Below, piece after piece: positions 18,577 to 29,105 of a stretch of 64,000 nt of DNA; the first letter of the stretch is position 1; the number at the start of each line of letters is the position of its first letter. The DNA lies in NCBI RefSeq assembly GCF_013201725.1, contig NZ_CP053835.1, forward strand, positions 1,736,001-1,800,000, written 5' to 3'. This stretch comes from Arcobacter defluvii. GTDB lineage: Bacteria; Campylobacterota; Campylobacteria; Campylobacterales; Arcobacteraceae. Position numbers and translations under genes: made by a program. The notes beneath the pieces are model-generated. The model worked only from the letters and a program-made list of their open reading frames with translations. It made no database searches and had not been told where the DNA came from.

Positions 18577-21500
18577 TTAAATTATTTGATCTTGAATGTT
18601 TTGTTCAACTTTAACTTGAACAGAATTGTCATTAGTATTTGTATAAATATCAAATCCACTATCAGTTCCTGAACCAGCTGTTTTTGACCATCCTGAATCA
18701 GAAAATGAAACTTTATCTTCATTTGTACCAGTAATTTTTAAAGTATTGCTACTATCAGTCATATTAAGTACATCTTGTAAAGTTATATTTTCAAGTTTAT
18801 TTTCTCCACTTTGACTTAAATCAATAGTATTAATATTTTTTAAAGTACTATTTGATGATAAATCAGCAATTTTGTCAAAATCTAAGCTAACTCCTGAATC
18901 AAGAGTGAAATTACCTGAAACATCTGAAAGTTTTAAATCAAATGTTTTAGCTAAACTACTATCACTTTCATCTGTATTTGTTCCATCTGTATCAACTGTT
19001 TTAGCAGTTACTGATACACCATTTACAGATTTATCATGTAATAATTCAATATTATTTATTTGATCAAATGCTATTCCTTCTATAGTCCATTTACTTCCAC
19101 TTTCATCCCAACTAACATCAATAGCTGTACCATTAGCTGTACCATTATATCTAAATTGAGCAGATTCATCTAATCCAGTTAATTCAAGACTCATAGTTTC
19201 ACTTCCATCTGTATCTTTCATATTTGCATTTAAGTTTAAACTCACCCATGAATAAGCATCACCAAATGTCATAGTTGGATCAATAGTTACACCATCAGCA
19301 ACAGCATTTATATGTCCTGTCACATTTACTGCAACAGGAGTTGATGTTGATAAATTCTCTTCACTAATTGTAAATTTAGTTATAAAATCAAAATCACCTG
19401 ACCAATTTGATGGAGCATTAATATAAACTTCTGGCATACTTCCATCAGAAGAAGCTGGAATTAACCATTTGTTTCTTGTAACATTTGTATCTGTATCAAT
19501 ATTTGGAGTTAAATCAAATGTACCATTTGTTACACCAATATTTGTTGCCATTACTAACTCTGAACCAACTTTATACCAAACTGTAAATCCATTTGGTACT
19601 TCATCTAAAATAATATTCCCAACTTTTTCAGAACCATCTGTAAATGTACCTGCTGTTATTTCAAGTTTAACTGGATTTGCTAAAGTTGTACTTCCAACTG
19701 TAACTGCTACATCTTCAACTCCTGTTGCAGTTACAACAGAAGCATTCAATTCTACATCAATTATAGGTGTCACAGATATTGTTGTACTACCTTTTGAATC
19801 TAATGTTACACTACTTCCTGTTTCTTTATTTTGAACACTTACTTCAAAAGTTACATTTCCATCTCTATTTGTTGCAGGAGTATAAACTAATCCTTCAATT
19901 GGAGTATCAACAGTAAATGCAGCAACTCCTGATTTTGGAGTAATTGTAAATGTACCATCTCCATTATCAGTAATATTATATTTTCCTGAACTATCTGTTA
20001 ATGTTCCTTTTGTTCCTTCTCCATTAGCATTAGAATCTAACCAATTTTCAGTTACTTTTATAGTAATACTATTTCCTATAAGTTCTGTTTTAGTTCTATC
20101 ATTAGGATTTGATAAAGTTATAGAAAGATTACTTGTACCATCTTCATTTATATTATCAGCATTTACACTAATAGTCATCTCATCTGTTAAAGGTAATATA
20201 GTCTGTGTTGATGATACTGTATTTCCTTTATCAAATGCTCCATTATAATATGTTGCAATATTAGCTGTAAATGTAAAGTCACCTTGTAAACTACCTTCTT
20301 GAAAAGAGTTCATATCTTTTGGAGTTGTTATTTTTACATTTGATAATTGAGTATTCATATCAGCTGCATTTCCACTTCCAACTACTACATAGTAAGTTTT
20401 TCCACCCTCTTCATAAGAGTAATCATAGCCCGTGATTGTTGAACCATCTGGAATATCTGAAATAGTAATAACTGCTCCACCATTTCCATCAGTACCACCA
20501 ACTACTAATGCCTCTGCTAAATTAAACTCTGTATCTTCTGTAATATTAGCTGCTTGAACTGCTAATTCTAAATCAGCTGGTGTTCCAGGTTGAGTTCCAG
20601 GAGTATAAGTTTTTTCAATATGGATAGTTTGAGAGGCACTTTTAATTTCTGCATTAACATCTTGTGTATAAGTTGTTATTGTTATATCTCTACTATCAAA
20701 ATCTGCACCTTGATTTACTTTAAATGTAATATCTTGTAATGCACCATCTGTATCTAAAGTATTATCAGCTGGATTTGAGATAACCCAAATACCATTATGT
20801 TCACTTCCTGAATATCCATAATATGTAGCTCCTATAACTTCTACACCCATAGGAACACCTGTTATAACTATTTTTTGTACTGTTTCACTTCCATCTGTAT
20901 CAGAACTTGTAGTTGTAACTGGAACTTTAAATTCTGAATTTTCAGTTGTAACAGACACATTTGTATCAGTTATTGTTACATTCCCTGATTCTTTTGTAAT
21001 TGTTCCAACAATTAAACTTGGAGCATCTGTAACTGCTTGAACATTTACTGTATGAGTATGAGTAAAGTCAGCTGTAACATCTGCTGTTCCAGTTGCAGTA
21101 TCTTTTACAGTATAAACAACTGTTAAATCAAAGTTATCTGTACTATCAGCATCATTTACAGTTGTATTTTTTGCATAAATACTATCTGCTTGTTCTGGTG
21201 TTAATATATAATATCCTCCACTTAATGTTGAAGTTATAGATTGAGTCATAGCTGAATCTAAATATAACTCATATCCAGAAGGAACATCTGAAGCTAAGAT
21301 TTTAACTGTTGTTATAGTTTCACTTCCATCTGTATCAGTTAATGATGGAGCTATATTTATCTTATTTGCACTTCCATCTGCATCTTCATAAATAGTAGAA
21401 GAATTTGTAACTGACACATCATCTACAACTGGATTAACAAAAATATTTATAGTTTGAGTATCCCAAGTTTTGCTATCATTTTCTCCTGCTTTTTCAGTAG

Positions 21501-24500
21501 TTACATAAGTTAAATCAAAACTTGCACTTCCACTAAAATTTTCTGGAACAATTATTTTGATTTTTCCAGCTATTATATCACTTGCTTTTACAACATACAT
21601 TCCATCTTCTATATAATATGGACTACCTGTATCTACTGTAAATCCAGTTGGTAGAGCTATTTTAACTGTTAATTCTTCGCTAGCATCAGAAGAAGCAAGA
21701 TTAGCTGGTGTTGTATATATGTCTTTTAGATTAAGCTGATTATCTTCATTTACATTTATATTTGTATTTAAATTTATTCCAACTGGAGCATCTGCAATAT
21801 TTTTTACAATAACATCTATATTTTTTGTAGCCGTCCAAGCACTTGTAACTTCTGTTGTTCCATTATTATCAACTGTTTGAGAAGATACTTTTAATGTATA
21901 ATCTGTATCATCATTGTGTGCTGGAATAAATTTTGATAATTTATCATTTTGATAATCATTTATTTCAATTGTATATTTTCCACTATTTTGAGTCACTGTT
22001 ATATTTCCCGAAGATACAAAATCTTTATCTACTAATACCCAATCACCTGTTCCACTGTTCAAACTTTTATCAAATACATATAATACCGAACCATCAGGGA
22101 TATCTTCTATTTTTACATTAAATGTTTCAGAACCATCTTTATCATCTGAACTCACTTTAATATTTAAAGCTATTCCAGCTGATGGATTATTGATACTATC
22201 ATTAGGATTTGAACTATTTCCGTTATCTCTTCCCGCATCTTCATATCCAACTGATTGTGCTACTTGAATAGTTGCTAATTGAGCTACAGGTTCAACAGTA
22301 ACTTCAAAGTTAACACTATCACTTTCTTCTATTCCTGCAGTATCAGTACTATCAACACCTTTATCTTGCGATGTTAAAGTAATAGTTCCAGTTACTTTTC
22401 CACTCCAATAATCAGGGAATTTCATACTAAAATCAGGATCTGCTGTTTTATTTGCATTATCATCAAAGTCTATTGTATATTCATCATTTACATCTTTATA
22501 AACTTTAACATCTGTTTTATCACCAATTGTTATATAAATATATTCAGGTAATTCAGTATTTGTACCTGCTGTAAGTTTTATAGTATAACTTCGTTTTTCA
22601 GAACCATCTAAATCTAAACTTGTATCCGTACCACCTACCGATGATGTTCCACTTGTATTAGTTAAAAGTGCTTTTAAATCTATTGATGTATCAATAACTG
22701 AACCACTTTGTGGATTTGGATTGTACTCTTGAATATTATTGAATACAATAGTTTTTGTTCCTGTATCTACTGATTGTACTTGAGAATTTATAGTACCATC
22801 CCAATTTAAAGTAAAACCATCTGTTACTGGATTTATTTTTACAGTCATATTTGCTGTTGTTTCATTTTCTACTTGACTTCCATAAGTAGCTGTGTCTAGT
22901 GGTATACCACTATCATCTACTTCATAAGAAGTTACATCAATTTTGATTTTTATATCTGTATCATTGTCTTCAGCATGTTGGATTTGTAATGATTCATACT
23001 CTGCTTTTGTAAGATATAAAGTATTAGATGCTCCTAATTGTACATCTTTATGATGATAACTATAATCTACGCCTGATTTATCATCTGTTAAAATCACAAT
23101 CTTTAAGGTTTGATTTGCAGAATCTATTGTTGCAATTTCATCTGTACCACTAAAGATTTTTGCACCATCAACATTATTTCCATTTGTAAATGTAAGTGTT
23201 ATTTCTCCATTTCTTTCAGGATTATCTCCTGTACCACTATTTTTATCAGTTTGATCTTTTGATAAAGTAGGAGTAATTAATCCTAAAGGTATTTTATTTT
23301 CTCCTTCTGCTTGATTACCAGTATTTGTATCATTATAAGTTGAAGCATCTTCATAAGAAGTTACATCATTTACTGTAATTGTTGGAGCATCTGCAACTGG
23401 TTTAACCTCAATATTAACTCTTCCTGCTGCTGTATCACCATCAAAGTCACTAACAGCATATTCAAACCAAGGTTTAGCATTGTAATTACTATAATCTTCA
23501 ACTGGTGTAAAAGTTACAGTCCCATCACCATTATTTGTAAGTGTTCCTATTTCTTTTGTACTATCATTTGGATCTGTAACTATTTTAGTTTGACCATCAC
23601 TTAATGTTGTATAAGTTGTACCATCACCATTTACTCTAATTTGAATCTCACCATCTTTAAAGCTTTCAGGAGAGATTACAATATTTAAAGAATTATCTTC
23701 ATTAACTTCAACATCTCTATCTACATTTATTGGTAAAGAGTCATTTACTTTTACTTTAAATGTTACAGTATTACTTGTTTGTCCTTGGTCTGTTATTTTA
23801 AATCCAAATTCAAAAGTTAAATCGTCATCGTTTGTAGCATCTGCTGAATCTCCTGCTATTGGATGGTCAATGTTTTTGTATTGAGTATAAGTATAACTAT
23901 CTTTTGTAGTTGTACCACTAGCAATATCACTATCTTTATTTAAAACTATTTCAAATACTTTGTTTGAATTAGCTACTGCCCCATTACCCACATCAGCACC
24001 TATATATCCAATAATTTTATTACCTATAGTTTGATAATTAATTGTTTGCCCACCAGCTTTTAAGTTTCCTAATCCATAATCTGTTGTACTAGCAAAATCT
24101 CCTTGATAAATCTTTGTTGCAGTATCATCAAAAGATAAACTATAGTTGTTATCAGGATTATTTGGTTTTTGAATACCTAAAGATTGAGTATCTGTTATTG
24201 TTGAATTAGCATTTGTCACATCAAAATCATCTTCATCAACAGAAGCATTTACAGGAGTTCCTAAAGTAATCCCATCTTTGATAGTTCCTGTTGTAGTTTT
24301 ATCTGCATGAATCGCAACATTTTCAAAAGCTCCTGATTGAGTAACACTAGAAATAGTTACATTATAAATTTCATTCCCTTCTAAAGTAAAATCATCTTTA
24401 GTTACATTTGTAAAATCACTATGATTTGTTCCACCATTAATTACCACTTGTTTTACTATTGTAGATAAATCACTTTCAGTAAAATCTCCACTATTTACAG

Positions 24501-27500
24501 TATAAGTTAAATTTACGGTTACAGATTGTCCAGCTGGAACAGTTACAGGATTTCCATCTTTATCAACTAAAGTTATTGTATGTACTAAATTTCCACCCTC
24601 TATTGTAGAAGGTGTTTGTGTTATTTTTACATAAACCGTATCATCTTGTCCATAGTTTCCATTTGTCGGATCATCATTTCCTGTTCCAGTATCTGGTTGT
24701 TCAACATTTGCTGGATTATCTTTTATAGTTGAAATCACTATATCATTTGAAGTATCAATAGATGGTGATTCATATGGTGAATTTATTAAATCTGTAATTT
24801 TAACAGTAAAGTTTTCATCACCTTCTGCATAATAATCGTCTTTTGCATTCACACTAAATACTGTTCCTACTGTTGTCGATACAACTGTCGTATTATCATA
24901 ATCTGTTCCAGCTGTTGCATCTTTATCACTACCATCAGTTATTGTTCCATAATTTACAGTTACTGTTCCTCCTTGAGTTGCAAGAGGTTTTCCATCATTA
25001 TCTACTGCAACTGCCATATAGTAAAGATTTCCACCTTCAGGAGTTTCATTTGTATTATCTATATTTAAAGTTCCATCAGGATTTGTAATATCTGCTATTG
25101 TAGTTGTAAGTAAATTTACAGCAACTAAAACAATTTTTACAGGATCTACATCTGATTCTGTAGTCTGATTAGATGAATTATCATGAATAGTTGTAGTTAC
25201 ATCTTTATAATCACCATTTTTATCACCAATTTTTACATTTTCAAACTCACCTGTATTCTCTATATCTGTTATTGTAAGCTTAAATTTTTCTCCATCATCT
25301 TTATATGGATCATCAATTGTGTCAACAGTAAAAGTATTTGAAGAATTATTAGCTGGAATTGTAACTTCTATTGTATTACCATTATTATATTCTGTATCAC
25401 CATCTTGTGTAGTAGTATTATTGTATGTTACTGTTATTTTCGTATCTTTTGTAACCTTTACTTCATTTCCATCTTTATCTACAAGTTTTATAGTATAACT
25501 TGAAGTTGTATTCCCTTCATTTACATCTGCAGGTCCAGTTATAATTGCATAAACAGTATCTTCTTCTCCATAATTCCCATTTGTCGGTTCATCTGTTCCA
25601 GTTGATGTATCTGGTTGATCAATTTTTGCTGGATTATCTTTAATTGTTCCAATAGTTGTTATTTTATCACTTGATGCACCATTTGCTACTGTATGAGATG
25701 CTATATTTTCAAATGCATTACCTGAATTATCTATATGATTTATAGTAATTTTTAAGCCTTCATCACCTTCTGCATAATAATCATCTTTAGTTGTTACTTC
25801 AAATTCAGTATAGCTAGTCCCACCAATAATAGTTATACTTGTCTTAGGTGTATAATCTTCATTTACAGTAGCTTCTTTTGATGTATTTCCCTCATAAGAT
25901 AAATCTACTGTTAAAGTTTTTCCTGCTGGTACTTTTACCTCTTCTCCATCTTTATTTACTATTACAACTTTATATTTTAAATTACCACCTTCATTTGTAG
26001 TATCTGTAATTGCTTCAATTTTCACAAATAATTTTTCATCATGTATTGTAGTAGTTACAGGAGTTGTGTCAATATTTACACTTTCATAATTTCCACTATA
26101 AGAGTTATTATCTATTACAACTTTATATTTTTCTGTTGATTCTGAAGATAAATCTTTGAAAACTTCTGTACTAAAACTTTGTCCTATCGATACTGATGTT
26201 TTTGGTGTATTATTAAAATCTTGTGTTCCATCTGTTAGAGTTTTAGTTGGAGCACCTGTTGCTGTATCATTTTGGAAACTTATATCTATTGTACCTGTTT
26301 GTACAGAAAGTTTTGTAGAATCATTAAAAGTTGTAGTTCCATTTTCAAATGCATATGCTATATAGTTTGCATTTGTTCCCTCTTCTGCTTCGTTTGCTAA
26401 AAGATAATTACCATTTCCATCTTTTATAACATTTCCATTTTCATCTGCTGCAAAAAGTTTAATAAGTACTATTTCTTTGTCACTTTCTTGATTGTGATTT
26501 GTAGGATCATTTGGATTATGGGGAGTAGTGTTATCAACGGGATTACTATTATCTTTTATTGTTGTAGTAACTGCTTCATTATTTATAGTCACATTTTCAT
26601 ATATAGGTGTTGTTGGATGAGTATATGAACCACTATTTATTGATACTGTATATATCTCATTATTATCAGAAATATAGTCATCTACAGTTACTACTTCAAA
26701 AGCAACTCCTATATTTACAACTTTATCTTTAACTAAAATAAAATCTTCTGAACCATCTTCTTTTGTTTGTGTTGTTACACCCACTGCTGTTCCATTTGCT
26801 GTATCAACTGTTACTGTTCCACCTTGTAGTGATAACTTTGTTTCTGTTGTAAATGTTGTACTATTTGGTTCAAATGCTAATGCCATATATTTTGCATTAT
26901 CACCTTCATTTACTTCATTTACTATTTTATATGTTTTTCCATCTGCTTCAAGTATTGGATTTCCAGAAGCATCACAAGCTACAAGTTTAATTATTACAGA
27001 TTCGTGATTTGCTTCAACACCATCATTTGGATTATTTGGAGTATTATCTGTATCATCTAAAATAGTAGTAGTAACATCTTTATTATTTCCATTTTTATCA
27101 CCTATTACTACATTCTCAAACTCATTTGTATCTACTTTTGTAATTGCTACATTATATTTTTCACCATTATCTGCAAAATAATCATCTATACTTTCTACTG
27201 TAAATGTATTTGATGAACCATTTGCTGGAATTGTTACGTTTATTGTATTATTGTTATTATATTCCGTATCACCATCTTGTGTAGTAACATTTGTATATTT
27301 TACTGTTACTGTTGTTGGATTTGTAACTACAACTGCATTTCCATCTTTATCTACAAGTTTTACTGTATATGTTGTTGTATTACCTTCATTTACTGTTGTT
27401 GCACCTGTTATAATTGCATATACTGTATCCTCTTGTCCATAATTTATTCCATCATCTGGATTATTTGGATTTGAAGGATCTGTTGGTATTGTTGGTTGTT

Positions 27501-29001
27501 CTGTTGTTGATGGATTGTCTAAAATAGTAGTAGTAACATTTTTATTATTTCCATTTTTATCACCTATTACTACATTCTCAAACTCATTTGTATCTACTTT
27601 TGTAATTGCTACATTATATTTTTCACCATTATCTGCAAAATAATCATCTATACTTTCTACTGTAAATGTATTTGATGAACCATTTGCTGGAATTGTTACG
27701 TTTATTGTATTATTGTTATTATATTCCGTATCACCATCTTGTGTAGTAACATTTGTATATTTTACTGTTACTGTTGTTGGATTTGTAACTACAACTGCAT
27801 TTCCATCTTTATCTACAAGTTTTACTGTATATGTTGTTGTATTACCTTCATTTACTGTTGTTGCACCTGTTATAATTGCATATACTGTATCCTCTTGTCC
27901 ATATCCACCTGGTTCAGTTGGTGTTCCAGGTGTTCCATTTGATGGATTATTCACTGGATTATCTAAAATTGTTCCTATACCTTGTGGTTTAGAAATATTT
28001 GCATTTCCAACAACATTAGAAATATTAATTTTCATTGTTTCACCATTATCTGATACATAATCATCAGTAATTGGAACTTTTATAGTAACAGTTCTACTTC
28101 CTGCTGGTATTGTTATTGTTCCTCTGACATCAGTATAATCAATACCATTATTTGTAGCTGTAATTGGTGAAGTTACATAATCAAAAGTTACAGGAGAAGC
28201 AACACTTCTATCTAAAGAAACTGTAAATACTAAAAATCCTTCACTTTCATAAGAACTAACATCATTCACACTTAAATTTCCAATAATTACTGTTGGTGTT
28301 TCTATCACAGGAGGTGTTACAACTGGTTGTGGAGTCGGAGTTGGAGGAGTTGGAGTCGGTACAGGAGGATTTGTATATTCAGGTCTATCTATATTTCCAG
28401 GAGATGTTAATCTATCTTTTGATTCATTTTCAAAAAAAGATTTATCTTCAAATACTTGAGTTCTTGCTTTAAATTGAGCATTTCTTAAATCACTTACTAT
28501 ATCAGTTGCATTTCCATCTCTTGCTTGAAATTCACCAGTTGGGGCTGTTTCATCTTCTGCTTCTTCTTGACCTTCTGCTGTTTCTTCTTTTGTAACATCA
28601 CTGTTATTTGCATCAGTAAAAGCACCTTCATCATTGGCATCTTTTTGTTCATTTGTAAATTCAGCATCTCGTAAATCACTTACAACATCAGCATTTGAAT
28701 TATGTTCATCAGCTTTTAAATCTAAACCTTCTCTTGTAAAAAACAACTCTTCTGTTCCAAAAGCTGTTTCAATTAAAGAAGAATCTATTAATTGTTTTTG
28801 ACCTTCACTTAAAACAATAACATCATTTCCAGAAAGAAGAATTTCTATTTTTGATGATGAAGAATTTCCATTGTCACCATAAACCGTATCATTCTCATAG
28901 ATTGTATCACCTTCTTGTAAAACTCTAATATTACCATTTTCATCTTTTGCATGAAAAATTCCACTTGATAAGCTTTTTACACTTCCTGCAATTGTTGCCA
29001 T
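18577..29001 (-). CDS. Giant LapA-type type I secreted adhesin, 3474 aa
   Basis: Cell-surface biofilm adhesin. Residues 1-90 form a retention module (starts MATIAGSVKSLSSGIFHAKD) that would plug the outer-membrane channel. An acidic segment follows (100-195) with two copies of a VSDLRxAxF motif, then a Pro-Thr linker (210-235). Residues about 240-1580 are Calx-beta-type modules, each ending with DDxxxxxGExxxVxI and TTIxDN. Residues 1580-3380 are T1SS/cadherin-like modules with repeated DTDGSET calcium-type motifs. The end (about 3380-3474, LENITLQDVLNMTDSSNTL onward) resembles the type I secretion target of VCA0849-type adhesins. No RTX nonapeptides (GGxGxDxL) were found. AAGGA precedes the ATG. 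No cysteines were noticed. Confidence 0.92.
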   Translation of the reverse strand: MATIAGSVKSLSSGIFHAKDENGNIRVLQEGDTIYENDTVYGDNGNSSSSKIEILLSGNDVIVLSEGQKQLIDSSLIETAFGTEELFFTREGLDLKADEHNSNADVVSDLRDAEFTNEQKDANDEGAFTDANNSDVTKEETAEGQEEAEDETAPTGEFQARDGNATDIVSDLRNAQFKARTQVFEDKSFFENESKDRLTSPGNIDRPEYTNPPVPTPTPPTPTPQPVVTPPVIETPTVIIGNLSVNDVSSYESEGFLVFTVSLDRSVASPVTFDYVTSPITATNNGIDYTDVRGTITIPAGSRTVTIKVPITDDYVSDNGETMKINISNVVGNANISKPQGIGTILDNPVNNPSNGTPGTPTEPGGYGQEDTVYAIITGATTVNEGNTTTYTVKLVDKDGNAVVVTNPTTVTVKYTNVTTQDGDTEYNNNNTINVTIPANGSSNTFTVESIDDYFADNGEKYNVAITKVDTNEFENVVIGDKNGNNKNVTTTILDNPSTTEQPTIPTDPSNPNNPDDGINYGQEDTVYAIITGATTVNEGNTTTYTVKLVDKDGNAVVVTNPTTVTVKYTNVTTQDGDTEYNNNNTINVTIPANGSSNTFTVESIDDYFADNGEKYNVAITKVDTNEFENVVIGDKNGNNKDVTTTILDDTDNTPNNPNDGVEANHESVIIKLVACDASGNPILEADGKTYKIVNEVNEGDNAKYMALAFEPNSTTFTTETKLSLQGGTVTVDTANGTAVGVTTQTKEDGSEDFILVKDKVVNIGVAFEVVTVDDYISDNNEIYTVSINSGSYTHPTTPIYENVTINNEAVTTTIKDNSNPVDNTTPHNPNDPTNHNQESDKEIVLIKLFAADENGNVIKDGNGNYLLANEAEEGTNANYIAYAFENGTTTFNDSTKLSVQTGTIDISFQNDTATGAPTKTLTDGTQDFNNTPKTSVSIGQSFSTEVFKDLSSESTEKYKVVIDNNSYSGNYESVNIDTTPVTTTIHDEKLFVKIEAITDTTNEGGNLKYKVVIVNKDGEEVKVPAGKTLTVDLSYEGNTSKEATVNEDYTPKTSITIIGGTSYTEFEVTTKDDYYAEGDEGLKITINHIDNSGNAFENIASHTVANGASSDKITTIGTIKDNPAKIDQPDTSTGTDEPTNGNYGEEDTVYAIITGPADVNEGNTTSSYTIKLVDKDGNEVKVTKDTKITVTYNNTTTQDGDTEYNNGNTIEVTIPANNSSNTFTVDTIDDPYKDDGEKFKLTITDIENTGEFENVKIGDKNGDYKDVTTTIHDNSSNQTTESDVDPVKIVLVAVNLLTTTIADITNPDGTLNIDNTNETPEGGNLYYMAVAVDNDGKPLATQGGTVTVNYGTITDGSDKDATAGTDYDNTTVVSTTVGTVFSVNAKDDYYAEGDENFTVKITDLINSPYESPSIDTSNDIVISTIKDNPANVEQPDTGTGNDDPTNGNYGQDDTVYVKITQTPSTIEGGNLVHTITLVDKDGNPVTVPAGQSVTVNLTYTVNSGDFTESDLSTIVKQVVINGGTNHSDFTNVTKDDFTLEGNEIYNVTISSVTQSGAFENVAIHADKTTTGTIKDGITLGTPVNASVDEDDFDVTNANSTITDTQSLGIQKPNNPDNNYSLSFDDTATKIYQGDFASTTDYGLGNLKAGGQTINYQTIGNKIIGYIGADVGNGAVANSNKVFEIVLNKDSDIASGTTTKDSYTYTQYKNIDHPIAGDSADATNDDDLTFEFGFKITDQGQTSNTVTFKVKVNDSLPINVDRDVEVNEDNSLNIVISPESFKDGEIQIRVNGDGTTYTTLSDGQTKIVTDPNDSTKEIGTLTNNGDGTVTFTPVEDYSNYNAKPWFEYAVSDFDGDTAAGRVNIEVKPVADAPTITVNDVTSYEDASTYNDTNTGNQAEGENKIPLGLITPTLSKDQTDKNSGTGDNPERNGEITLTFTNGNNVDGAKIFSGTDEIATIDSANQTLKIVILTDDKSGVDYSYHHKDVQLGASNTLYLTKAEYESLQIQHAEDNDTDIKIKIDVTSYEVDDSGIPLDTATYGSQVENETTANMTVKINPVTDGFTLNWDGTINSQVQSVDTGTKTIVFNNIQEYNPNPQSGSVIDTSIDLKALLTNTSGTSSVGGTDTSLDLDGSEKRSYTIKLTAGTNTELPEYIYITIGDKTDVKVYKDVNDEYTIDFDDNANKTADPDFSMKFPDYWSGKVTGTITLTSQDKGVDSTDTAGIEESDSVNFEVTVEPVAQLATIQVAQSVGYEDAGRDNGNSSNPNDSINNPSAGIALNIKVSSDDKDGSETFNVKIEDIPDGSVLYVFDKSLNSGTGDWVLVDKDFVSSGNITVTQNSGKYTIEINDYQNDKLSKFIPAHNDDTDYTLKVSSQTVDNNGTTEVTSAWTATKNIDVIVKNIADAPVGINLNTNINVNEDNQLNLKDIYTTPANLASSDASEELTVKIALPTGFTVDTGSPYYIEDGMYVVKASDIIAGKIKIIVPENFSGSASFDLTYVTTEKAGENDSKTWDTQTINIFVNPVVDDVSVTNSSTIYEDADGSANKINIAPSLTDTDGSETITTVKILASDVPSGYELYLDSAMTQSITSTLSGGYYILTPEQADSIYAKNTTVNDADSTDNFDLTVVYTVKDTATGTADVTADFTHTHTVNVQAVTDAPSLIVGTITKESGNVTITDTNVSVTTENSEFKVPVTTTSSDTDGSETVQKIVITGVPMGVEVIGATYYGYSGSEHNGIWVISNPADNTLDTDGALQDITFKVNQGADFDSRDITITTYTQDVNAEIKSASQTIHIEKTYTPGTQPGTPADLELAVQAANITEDTEFNLAEALVVGGTDGNGGAVITISDIPDGSTITGYDYSYEEGGKTYYVVVGSGNAADMNTQLSNVKITTPKDMNSFQEGSLQGDFTFTANIATYYNGAFDKGNTVSSTQTILPLTDEMTISVNADNINEDGTSNLSITLSNPNDRTKTELIGNSITIKVTENWLDSNANGEGTKGTLTDSSGKYNITDNGDGTFTITPKSGVAAFTVDTPIEGLVYTPATNRDGNVTFEVSVQNKETGSSVTLDSKGSTTISVTPIIDVELNASVVTATGVEDVAVTVGSTTLANPVKLEITAGTFTDGSEKVGNIILDEVPNGFTVWYKVGSELVMATNIGVTNGTFDLTPNIDTDTNVTRNKWLIPASSDGSMPEVYINAPSNWSGDFDFITKFTISEENLSTSTPVAVNVTGHINAVADGVTIDPTMTFGDAYSWVSLNLNANMKDTDGSETMSLELTGLDESAQFRYNGTANGTAIDVSWDESGSKWTIEGIAFDQINNIELLHDKSVNGVSVTAKTVDTDGTNTDESDSSLAKTFDLKLSDVSGNFTLDSGVSLDFDKIADLSSNSTLKNINTIDLSQSGENKLENITLQDVLNMTDSSNTLKITGTNEDKVSFSDSGWSKTAGSGTDSGFDIYTNTNDNSVQVKVEQNIQDQII
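27056..27441 (-). repeat. Adhesin tandem repeat, copy nearer the C-terminus
   Basis: 386 bp nearly identical to 27518-27903, 462 bp away. The one difference I noticed by eye is C versus T in the codon that makes Asp here and Asn in the other copy (GNNKDV / GNNKNV). It encodes one Calx-beta-like module, residues about 520-649. Confidence 0.9.
27518..27903 (-). repeat. Adhesin tandem repeat, copy nearer the N-terminus
   Basis: Partner of the repeat at 27056-27441; encodes residues about 366-495. Both copies begin in protein sequence with QEDTVYAIITGATTVNEG. Spacer sequences between copies differ, so the repeat unit is the module plus a variable linker. Confidence 0.9.
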
Positions 29002-29027
29002 AGTTTTTCCTTTTTTGATTTTTTTCT

Positions 29028-29033
29028 ATTATA
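29028..29033 (-). promoter_or_regulatory. Possible -10 box for the adhesin gene
   Basis: TATAAT on the minus strand, 27 bp before the adhesin ATG, with AAGGA between. There is no convincing -35, so this would be an extra promoter within the operon if used. Confidence 0.35.
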
Positions 29034-29066
29034 TTTGGATTTTAGTCTATATTTTTTTATTTGTAT

Positions 29067-29084
29067 ATCACCCAAAAGGGTGAT
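29067..29084. other. Hairpin in the regulator-adhesin gap
   Basis: Perfect 7-bp stem ATCACCC / GGGTGAT with an AAAA loop, the only GC-rich element in the 104-bp gap. The minus-strand flank is A-rich, not U-rich, so it does not look like a terminator for the upstream genes. It may mark an mRNA processing or stability site, or a protein-binding site. Confidence 0.5.
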
Positions 29085-29105
29085 TTTAAGAAGATTTTTG
29101 GATTT

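Noticed and set aside
27056-27903. CRISPR array
   Set aside because: Only two long, coding, in-frame copies; no short repeat-spacer pattern here or elsewhere.
27251-28060. Two near-identical plus-strand open frames within the adhesin
   Set aside because: Antisense shadows created by the duplicated adhesin module; low-complexity Cys/Tyr/Val content.
18577-29001. RTX nonapeptide repeats in the adhesin
   Set aside because: No GGxGxDxLx series could be found; calcium-type motifs are DxDGSE in cadherin-like modules instead.
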